DNA of 5,140 bases from RGIG3102 sp964369915. Its GTDB lineage: Bacteria; Bacillota; Clostridia; Oscillospirales; Ruminococcaceae. Position 1 is the first letter of the stretch; the number at the start of each line of letters is the position of its first letter. Positions 1 through 5,140 of this stretch are shown here, piece after piece. Below the pieces are notes generated by a model. That model was not told where the DNA came from, did no database searches, and saw nothing but the letters and a program-made list of their open reading frames with translations. The position numbers were made by a program, and so were the translations under genes. The stretch is from NCBI GenBank assembly GCA_964369915.1, contig CAYJGG010000090.1, positions 1 through 5,140 of the forward strand. The letters run 5' to 3'.

Positions 1-26
1 TATAATTCACTTCATTTTTATTTTAA

Positions 27-887
27 TTAAATTAAATCTTTAAATCCAATTTCAACTAGATGATTATATGAAGAAGTAATACAATCATATGGATCTCTGC
101 CGTAGGTATCGTCTTGCTCGATAAAGAAATAGTCAACTCCGATTTCAACAGCTGAATTAATAATTTCTTTAAATTTTAAAGAGCCTTCGCCAACTGGTGC
201 ATAATGTACAATTCCATGATAAGCAGAAACAAATTCAGCATTACCTGGGTGAATAGTTTCTGGGGCAAATCTTGAAAAATCAGGAGCTGCGATAGCATAA
301 TCTTTTAAATGTAAAACTTTTATTCTGCCTTCAAAATTTTTGATATAATCTTCTGGAACTTCACCACCACGCCAAATCCAGTGTGTATCAAGCTCAAAAC
401 CTAGATTAGTTGTTTCATCACGCATACTTTCGATTAAGTATTTGCCATCAAATTTTGTGAATTCATTATGGTGAGAATGAAAATGCAATGTTATACCATG
501 CTCCTCAACTTTTTTTGCTGCTTCATCGCAAGCTTTAATAAACTCTAATGCAGCATTTTTATCGCCCATAATATTAAATGGAAGTATTCCTATACGAAGA
601 ATATTACAATTTAAAGCCTTGCAATCTCTAATTGTTTTATCAAAATGAGTTTGTAAAGATTCAATTGATGGATGAGGAGATGTAAGAGATGTGCTCATTG
701 CACCAATTTCAATATTAAAATCTTTCATAGCTCTTTTAATTTCGCTAATATTTTCAGGAGTTGTTGCAACCATTGATAATTCAAACACATTAAATCCGAT
801 TTCATTAAGTTTTTTTAGAGTGCTGTAAACGCCGTCTTTTAAAACAACTTCCCTAAAATTCATCATTTGTACGCCTATTTTAGCCAT
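27..887 (-). CDS. Sugar phosphate isomerase/epimerase family protein (xylose isomerase-like TIM barrel)
   Basis: This 286-residue protein has the size and motif order of the AP-endonuclease-2/xylose-isomerase-like TIM-barrel family, whose members are cytoplasmic metal-dependent sugar isomerases, epimerases and inosose dehydratases. Visible motifs are HFHSHHNEF (135-143), ELDTHW (165-170) followed by a GGE turn, HLKD (193-196), GEGSLKF (233-239) and FIEQDD (255-260). By family analogy E142, D167, H193 and E257 are the likely metal ligands. The family is clear, but the substrate is not; the ELDTHW...HLKD pattern is common in members that sit beside Gfo/Idh/MocA-type sugar dehydrogenases. The ATG at 885-887 is preceded by AGGAG (896-900) with an 8-nt spacer, which fixes the start. 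The gene stops at TAA (27-29). No hairpin is visible in the 26 bases after it, so the transcript may continue out of the window. Its own promoter carries a GntR-like palindrome. Confidence 0.9.
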   Translation of the reverse strand: MAKIGVQMMNFREVVLKDGVYSTLKKLNEIGFNVFELSMVATTPENISEIKRAMKDFNIEIGAMSTSLTSPHPSIESLQTHFDKTIRDCKALNCNILRIGILPFNIMGDKNAALEFIKACDEAAKKVEEHGITLHFHSHHNEFTKFDGKYLIESMRDETTNLGFELDTHWIWRGGEVPEDYIKNFEGRIKVLHLKDYAIAAPDFSRFAPETIHPGNAEFVSAYHGIVHYAPVGEGSLKFKEIINSAVEIGVDYFFIEQDDTYGRDPYDCITSSYNHLVEIGFKDLI

Positions 888-923
888 TTGTGAGTCTCCT
901 TTTTAATTAAATTATATAATAAA

Positions 924-952
924 ATTGTAGCACGTGTATACAGGTATTGCAA
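924..952 (-). promoter_or_regulatory. Sigma-A-type promoter of the sugar isomerase gene
   Basis: On the minus strand, TTGCAA (947-952) and TACAAT (924-929) are separated by exactly 17 bp. A TGC directly before the -10 box gives an extended -10. Transcription would start near 917, leaving a leader of about 30 nt that contains the AGGAG ribosome binding site. Hexamers, spacing and position all agree; the call rests on pattern only. Confidence 0.75.
930..947. promoter_or_regulatory. Putative GntR-family operator inside the promoter spacer
   Basis: The minus strand reads ATACCTGTATACACGTGC. Its core TGTATACA (935-942) is a perfect palindrome, and over 932-945 six of seven base pairs are symmetric (only 934/943 fails). 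It closely resembles the Bacillus subtilis GntR operator as I recall it (ATACTTGTATACAAGTAT), with 14 of 18 positions alike. It also contains GTGTATAC, which fits the GTNTANAC pattern of HutC-type GntR regulators. It fills the spacer between the -35 and -10 boxes, where a bound protein would block RNA polymerase. No regulator gene is in the window, so the cognate protein is unknown. Confidence 0.5.
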
Positions 953-964
953 GTAAAAATTATA

Positions 965-993
965 TTGTCTTTATTGTGAATGTTTGCTATACT
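965..993 (+). promoter_or_regulatory. Sigma-A-type promoter of the three-gene envelope operon
   Basis: TTGTCT (965-970) and TATACT (988-993) are separated by 17 bp, with a TG two bases further upstream than the usual extended -10 position. Transcription would start near 1000, about 32 nt before the chosen start codon. This predicted start point also makes the upstream ATG at 1005 an unlikely initiator. The -35 box lies 12 bp from the -35 box of the divergent promoter, so the two polymerase sites are back to back and may compete. Confidence 0.72.
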
Positions 994-1016
994 TTTAATT
1001 ATATATGTATAATTTT

Positions 1017-1022
1017 AAGGAG
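1017..1022 (+). promoter_or_regulatory. Ribosome binding site deciding the start at 1032
   Basis: AAGGAG lies 9 nt before the ATG at 1032. An in-frame ATG at 1005 would add nine residues (MYNFKEIEI), but it lies upstream of this site and only about 5 nt after the predicted transcription start, so it has no ribosome binding site of its own. Confidence 0.85.
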
Positions 1023-1031
1023 ATAGAAATT

Positions 1032-1808
1032 ATGGAAAAAAAGGTGAGTTTATTGCAAAAAATTATAGCGTTTATTTTTAATCCGAATTTATGGATTGTG
1101 GGGGTTTTAATAGCTGTAAACACTGGTTTTTTTGCCACGATAAATGAATTTGATTTATTTTTTATACAGCTTTTTGAATTAAGAACCAAAAATTTAGAAG
1201 AATTGCAATCGCTATTAATTGATATCCCACAAAATATAATAAATATAGTGATTGCTGTTATTATTTTTATGAATATTATAGGGTTAGTGTATCAAATATT
1301 AAAAAAACCATTAATTTTTTTTAAAGCAAGACTTTTTTTAGTAAATAAAGTTTTAACTATTCCTGTAATAGTGGTATTAATTATTTTAGCAAGCTATAAT
1401 TTTTCAGCCTTTACTAAAGTTGCAATAGAAACATTATCTAAATACGAAGTTTATGGGATAATCGAAATTGATTATAGCGATATAGAAGAAATAGAAGAAA
1501 ATCCAAAGAATATGATAATTTTTGCCACTAAAGAAGGTACAACGCAAAATGAAGAAATAGAAAAATACCTATATGAATTTAGCGAAGAAAATGAAATTAA
1601 TATTTATATGTTTGATGTTATAAACATAGAGGAAGACCAAAAAAATACTCTTTTAAAATATAATATAACAAATGAAACAGCGCCAAGAGTTATGGTTTTA
1701 AAATATGGTGCTATTGATAGCGTGTTTAATTACGACACGATAATTATAGAAAATGAATTTGAAATAGAAATTTTAGATTTAATAGAAGATGAGTATTTAT
1801 TTAATTAA
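1032..1808 (+). CDS. Three-pass membrane protein with a cysteine-free thioredoxin-like outer domain
   Basis: The product is 258 residues; I do not recognise it as a named family. It has three hydrophobic segments at about 18-36, 67-89 and 103-123. Lysine-rich stretches at the N-terminus and between segments 2 and 3 (KKPLIFFKAR) suggest N-inside, with the domain after about 125 outside the cell. That acidic domain looks like a thioredoxin fold: a strand (MIIFAT, 161-166), a helix, a strand (IYMFDV, 191-196), a helix, then TAPRVMVLKYG (216-226), which resembles the thioredoxin cis-proline loop (P218). Where CxxC would sit it reads KEGTTQN, and the whole protein has no cysteine, so it cannot do thiol-disulfide exchange. 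A binding or scaffolding role is more likely, but this is inference. It is the first gene of a unit with two lipoproteins, the next starting 17 nt after its TAA. The thioredoxin-like call is by eye and needs structural confirmation; the membrane topology is more secure. Confidence 0.7.
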   Translation: MEKKVSLLQKIIAFIFNPNLWIVGVLIAVNTGFFATINEFDLFFIQLFELRTKNLEELQSLLIDIPQNIINIVIAVIIFMNIIGLVYQILKKPLIFFKARLFLVNKVLTIPVIVVLIILASYNFSAFTKVAIETLSKYEVYGIIEIDYSDIEEIEENPKNMIIFATKEGTTQNEEIEKYLYEFSEENEINIYMFDVINIEEDQKNTLLKYNITNETAPRVMVLKYGAIDSVFNYDTIIIENEFEIEILDLIEDEYLFN

Positions 1809-1825
1809 AGATAGGAATTGTATAT

Positions 1826-3016
1826 ATGAAAAAGATAGGGTTATTATTGTTAGTTTTAGTAATGCTTTTTAGTTTTACTAGCTGTAAAAGTGAAGAAAGT
1901 ATTAGCGAAGAAGAAAATATAAACATAGAAGATATGACACAAGATGAATTATTTAATCAGTTTGTAAAGCCTTTAATAGGAGATAGATTAATTGGATATG
2001 GAAACAGTATAGAAGACTTATCTTTTGATAATTATGTTACCTATTTTCAAAGTTTTGCAGGGTTAAGTGGGGATTATCTATTAGAAACATATGAGGCTGT
2101 TCCAAGAGATAAAACGTATAATAACTATGATGAGGTTTATGTTCCGTTTGAAGAATTTAAAACTGAAATACTAAAAAAATATAATTTATCTATGGAGTTT
2201 TTAGATAAAGTAAAATCATTAGATTATATATATAATCAAGAGAAAAACGCAGTTATAGTGCCTGTTAATTATGCCTTGCATAATAAGATAGTTGAAAGCA
2301 ATGTTGATAAAGAGAGTATAAAAATAGAAAAAGAGGGGGATATTTATAAGCTGTCATTTGATTATCATTATACAGCTAATATTCAAAAAGAAGATTCCTA
2401 TGAGTATACTTATCATTATGAAACATATACATACACAGTTGATATTATTAGTAGTGGCGAAAATTATTTAATAGATAGCTATACACGAAAAATAAATAAA
2501 AATAGATTATCTAATGATGCTGTGCAGACGCTTTACCTTGAGAATATTATATATCTACTTTCTATTGAGTTTTCTGAAAATGAATTTGAAAATTTATACA
2601 CTGGGGAGGCACTATCAGCCTTAATCACAACTCTTAACACACTAAATGAAAAGAATTTAATACCAAACAATGATGAAGAAATAGACGAAGAATATGATGA
2701 ATATGTAAGTGCAAGATTTTTAGTGAAATATTTTAATAATACTTTTAAAAATGCTGAGAATGAAGAATTATTTGATATTGCTATTAATAGTAAATATTAT
2801 AACGAGTATAATAGATTTGATAGTGCAATGCTTTACACAGATTTAGTGGATAATTATGTTGCATCTGCAAAAGTTTTATCTTACACAATAGATGAAAATA
2901 TTTTAACTGTTGATTATATATTAACAAAACCTAGTGAAGAAAATAGTGAAAATAGACTTGTTTTAGAGCTTAATGATACAACATTTTATATTATATCAAA
3001 TGAAATTATAGGATAA
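1826..3016 (+). CDS. Lipoprotein of unknown function, first of a tandem paralogous pair
   Basis: The 396-residue product begins with a lipoprotein signal peptide: MKK, a Leu/Val-rich core, then FTSC with the lipidated Cys at 20. Phe at -3 is not the usual Leu, but the rest fits. After the Cys comes a Ser/Glu-rich linker (21-36), then a mixed alpha/beta body rich in Glu, Asn and Tyr, with a Tyr-rich beta stretch at about 178-206. C20 is the only cysteine. No enzyme motif or known domain was recognised. It is probably anchored to the outer face of the membrane. It shares segment order with the next gene: MTQDELFNQFVKPL (37-50), YDEVYVP (101-107), a SIKIEKEGDIYKLSF strand pair (164-178) and a helical ALSALITTLNTLNE (262-275), each with a counterpart downstream. 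The ATG follows a weak AGGA (1813-1816) with a 9-nt spacer, so translation may be partly coupled to the preceding gene. It is a real gene of unknown role. Confidence 0.8.
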   Translation: MKKIGLLLLVLVMLFSFTSCKSEESISEEENINIEDMTQDELFNQFVKPLIGDRLIGYGNSIEDLSFDNYVTYFQSFAGLSGDYLLETYEAVPRDKTYNNYDEVYVPFEEFKTEILKKYNLSMEFLDKVKSLDYIYNQEKNAVIVPVNYALHNKIVESNVDKESIKIEKEGDIYKLSFDYHYTANIQKEDSYEYTYHYETYTYTVDIISSGENYLIDSYTRKINKNRLSNDAVQTLYLENIIYLLSIEFSENEFENLYTGEALSALITTLNTLNEKNLIPNNDEEIDEEYDEYVSARFLVKYFNNTFKNAENEELFDIAINSKYYNEYNRFDSAMLYTDLVDNYVASAKVLSYTIDENILTVDYILTKPSEENSENRLVLELNDTTFYIISNEIIG

Positions 3017-3027
3017 GGAGAAGAAAG

Positions 3028-4338
3028 ATGAAAAAATGTATAGCACTAATAATAGCGATTTTTCTTTGCTTTTCTTTAACTGCCTGTGGAGATAATGAAG
3101 AAATAACACAAGAAACAAGCGAAGAATTTAAAGATATAACTTTAATGCAAACAAAAGAATTAATAGATGAATTTATTCTTCCCTTACATAGAAATGTTGC
3201 GTTTGTTGGCTCAGGATGGGATGGGGAGTTAAGCGGAAAAGACTTATATAGATTCATAACGGTTGATATGTTTATGGAGTTCAATGAAGAACTTACTGTT
3301 TCATATTATTTAGATAATTATGAAAATGGAGAAATAGGTGATTTTTATGATGTAGTTTACATTCCAAAAAATGAAATACAACAAAAATTATTTGAAAAGT
3401 TTGATATATCAGAAATAGATGCTTTTGAATATCTTAATAGCTATGGGGCATATGATATAGAAAAAGAGGCATATAAAGTTTATCTTAATGATATGAATGT
3501 TGAATATGGAGAAAATTTAATAAATAAAGAAAGCGTTGTTTTAATTGATAATGAAGACGGCACTTATAAAATTCAGTTTAGAGTTGAGTTTATGGATAAT
3601 TTTTTTGGCTCAAATTTAGAATTAAAAGCATATGATTGCACCTTGCATTTACAATTTAATGAAGAAACCGAAAGCTATCAATATACAAAAATTCAAAGAA
3701 CCCAAGGCGTTGTGGGCGAACTGATAACTTATGAAGAGGAAAATGAAAGCGCCGAGGTGAAAATATCACAAGATAAAGAGGAACTAGAGCAGGAAAAAGA
3801 AGATGATGTCATTCAAATCGATGATGAAATGAAATTTGAAGTGCAAGAGTTTATGAACAAATTGGATTATATCATCAATCAAGATTTCTCAGAAAACTAT
3901 AATTATATAAATAATGAAGGGGCTTTTTTAGCAACAATAGATACTCTTGAAAAACTAGACAATTTATACATAGCCTTTGATGAGAATATTTTAAATGAAG
4001 AATATAATGGAAATAAATTTATAGAGATATATAGAAAATATTTTGCAATTCATATAGATGAATTTGAAGAATATTTAAATAGCTATCGATATTATTACGA
4101 AGAGAATGATTTTGTAGATAGAGAAGCTGATCCAACTTTTCATCCAGTTAAATTAGAAATTGAAGTTAATGAAGTAATAGCAGAGTCAGATGGGTATATA
4201 AATGTTGAATACACTATAATTAATACTAACGAAGGATTTATAGAAGCAACTGGAGTTATGAAATTAAAAGTGAATTTAGATAGTAGTAGTGGATATGCAA
4301 AGTATAGGCTTTATGAAAATACTGTTGAGTGGCAATAA
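3028..4338 (+). CDS. Lipoprotein of unknown function, second of a tandem paralogous pair
   Basis: The 436-residue product starts with a good lipoprotein signal peptide ending in LTAC (Cys at 20), followed by an acidic linker. The body parallels the preceding lipoprotein: MQTKELIDEFILPL (40-53), YDVVYIP (107-113) inside a 22-residue gap-free match with about 8 identities, SVVLIDNEDGTYKIQF (169-184) and AFLATIDTLEKLD (299-311). It is 40 residues longer, and most of the excess lies in a highly charged Glu/Lys stretch at about 236-260 that separates the N- and C-terminal halves. The mature protein has one cysteine besides C20 (C204), so it cannot form an internal disulfide. No catalytic motif was seen. 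AAGGAG (3015-3020) overlaps the TAA of the upstream gene, with a 7-nt spacer to the ATG, showing tight co-translation. A strong terminator follows directly, so this is the last gene of the unit. Function unknown. Confidence 0.8.
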   Translation: MKKCIALIIAIFLCFSLTACGDNEEITQETSEEFKDITLMQTKELIDEFILPLHRNVAFVGSGWDGELSGKDLYRFITVDMFMEFNEELTVSYYLDNYENGEIGDFYDVVYIPKNEIQQKLFEKFDISEIDAFEYLNSYGAYDIEKEAYKVYLNDMNVEYGENLINKESVVLIDNEDGTYKIQFRVEFMDNFFGSNLELKAYDCTLHLQFNEETESYQYTKIQRTQGVVGELITYEEENESAEVKISQDKEELEQEKEDDVIQIDDEMKFEVQEFMNKLDYIINQDFSENYNYINNEGAFLATIDTLEKLDNLYIAFDENILNEEYNGNKFIEIYRKYFAIHIDEFEEYLNSYRYYYEENDFVDREADPTFHPVKLEIEVNEVIAESDGYINVEYTIINTNEGFIEATGVMKLKVNLDSSSGYAKYRLYENTVEWQ

Positions 4339-4344
4339 AAAATT

Positions 4345-4377
4345 AAAAACACCGATTTTAAAAATCGGTGTTTTTTT
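4345..4377. terminator. Bidirectional intrinsic terminator between convergent genes
   Basis: Arms 4345-4356 and 4364-4375 form a 12-bp stem built on CACCGAT/ATCGGTG with a 7-nt AT loop. On the plus strand the stem runs into TTTTTTT (4371-4377), 6 bases after the stop of the second lipoprotein. On the minus strand the complementary A-run gives TTTTTAATTTTTT, so it can also end transcription of the J-domain gene, whose stop lies about 80 nt upstream on that strand. No other hairpin was seen between 4378 and 4456. Confidence 0.9.
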
Positions 4378-4456
4378 AGAATATATTTATAAGATTTAAA
4401 TTAAAGCCAATATAATTGAAAAATAAAAAATTAAATTACGTTACTATTTTTAAAAG

Positions 4457-5101
4457 CTATTGCGTATCTTCTAAATCATTACTACAAAAAACTAAAAATA
4501 AAACAACAGCTAAAACCATAAATACTATAGCACCTGTAATGCCTGTCATATCCTTTGTAAAAACTCCCATGGCTAAAAGTCCTATTCCTACTAGCATTAA
4601 TAATCCAACAACAAGTTTTTTAAAAATAATAAATAACAATACTCCACCTAAATAAAACACAACTTCTTCAAAAGATTGAGTGTTTATATAGATGCTAATT
4701 GGAGAAACGATAAGTAAAAAAAACCAAACAATGCCTCTAATTGCCTTTAAAAAGGATAGCTTAGGCTTTATTGCAGTGTTATGATTATAATAATCCTCTT
4801 CATAAACCGAAGAATTATTTGAGTATGAATTTGGTGTATATGTATTTTGATTTTTTGAGTTTGATGAATAGGAATAAACTTTTGAGGCTTTTAATATACT
4901 ATCGTATTCATCTCTTTTTTGTGTGTTAGATAAAGTTTCGTATGCTTCTTGAATTATTCCAAAAAGCTCTTCAGAACCATCTTTTTTATTTATATCAGGG
5001 TGAAAAAGTTTTGCTTTTTCCCTATAAGCTTTTTTAATATCGTTTAGTGAAGCGTCTTCTTTAACGCCCAAAGTGTCATAATAATTAATTTGCTCTGCCA
5101 T
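4457..5101 (-). CDS. J-domain (DnaJ-like) membrane protein
   Basis: The 214-residue protein begins with a complete J domain (about 5-69): NYYDTLGV, a helix II KKAYREKAKLF, the HPD motif at 34-36 needed to stimulate Hsp70 ATPase, and AYETLSNTQKRDEYD in helices III-IV. A linker rich in Ser, Asn and Tyr (about 75-110) follows, then four hydrophobic segments at about 122-140, 146-160, 162-181 and 188-206. It lacks the Gly/Phe region, the zinc-binding CxxCxGxG repeats and the substrate-binding domains of DnaJ itself, so it is a type III J protein. It probably recruits cytoplasmic DnaK to the membrane, with the J domain inside; its client is unknown. The ATG (5099-5101) is preceded by AGAGGA (5108-5113) with a 6-nt spacer. 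The gene converges on the lipoprotein operon and is separated from it by the terminator. Membrane-anchored J proteins of this build occur widely in Bacillota, and I do not assign a symbol. Confidence 0.88.
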   Translation of the reverse strand: MAEQINYYDTLGVKEDASLNDIKKAYREKAKLFHPDINKKDGSEELFGIIQEAYETLSNTQKRDEYDSILKASKVYSYSSNSKNQNTYTPNSYSNNSSVYEEDYYNHNTAIKPKLSFLKAIRGIVWFFLLIVSPISIYINTQSFEEVVFYLGGVLLFIIFKKLVVGLLMLVGIGLLAMGVFTKDMTGITGAIVFMVLAVVLFLVFCSNDLEDTQ

Positions 5102-5134
5102 TAATTTTCCTCTTTCTAATTTAAATTTATATAT

Positions 5135-5140
5135 AGTATA
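5135..5140 (-). promoter_or_regulatory. Possible -10 box for the J-domain gene
   Basis: The minus strand reads TATACT at the very edge of the window, 33 bases before the start codon, which is a plausible distance for a -10 element. The -35 region would lie outside the window, and the area is so AT-rich that chance matches are expected, so this is weak. Confidence 0.3.

Noticed and set aside
1..26. Possible terminator after the sugar isomerase gene.
   Set aside because: The sequence is AT-rich but shows no inverted repeat, so termination, if any, lies outside the window.
1005..1031. Upstream in-frame ATG that would extend the membrane protein by nine residues.
   Set aside because: It lies before the AAGGAG site and about 5 nt after the predicted transcription start, with no ribosome binding site of its own; the ATG at 1032 is well placed.
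888..1031. Possible riboswitch or small RNA in the divergent region.
   Set aside because: Both predicted leaders are only about 30 nt and no stable stem with a T-run or known aptamer pattern is visible; the space is explained by two promoters and one palindrome.
995..1189. Minus-strand open frame of 64 codons.
   Set aside because: It starts with TTG, lies antisense to the membrane protein gene and overlaps its promoter region, and has no recognisable protein features.
3006..3284. Minus-strand open frame of 92 codons with a hydrophobic C-terminus.
   Set aside because: It is antisense to the start of the second lipoprotein gene; its hydrophobic end is simply the complement of the signal-peptide region.
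4416..4655. Plus-strand open frame of 79 codons.
   Set aside because: It starts with TTG without a ribosome binding site and is antisense to the membrane-segment region of the J-domain gene; its Lys/Thr/Asn-rich product looks like a composition artefact.

Overview
The window is a very AT-rich bacterial segment with the standard genetic code: Trp is encoded by TGG, all five genes stop at TAA, and codons favour A/T in the third position. Gene starts carry AGGAG-type ribosome binding sites. Together with two lipoprotein signal peptides and Bacillus-like promoter hexamers, this points to a low-GC Gram-positive bacterium (Bacillota, probably a clostridial lineage). The species cannot be named from the sequence alone. 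No tRNA, rRNA, CRISPR array, insertion sequence or prophage gene was seen.

Layout: (1) 27-887, minus strand, a sugar phosphate isomerase/epimerase-like TIM-barrel enzyme. (2) 888-1031, a short divergent control region with two back-to-back promoters. A GntR-like palindrome fills the -35/-10 spacer of the enzyme's promoter. (3) 1032-4338, plus strand, a tight three-gene unit with 17 and 11 nt gaps. It encodes a three-pass membrane protein with a cysteine-free thioredoxin-like outer domain, then two lipoproteins that look like diverged tandem paralogues. (4) 4345-4377, a strong hairpin terminator with a T-run on both strands. (5) 4457-5101, minus strand, a J-domain protein with a Ser/Asn/Tyr-rich linker and about four C-terminal membrane segments, converging on the operon.

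The sugar enzyme appears to be an independently regulated metabolic gene; its neighbours on the left are outside the window. The three-gene unit is the least familiar part. All three products are predicted to place their soluble domains outside the membrane, so they may act together at the cell surface, but no known pathway can be assigned. The J-domain protein is on the opposite strand behind a terminator and need not be related in function. No gene-free stretch exceeds 300 bases; the longest is the 144-base divergent region, described below.
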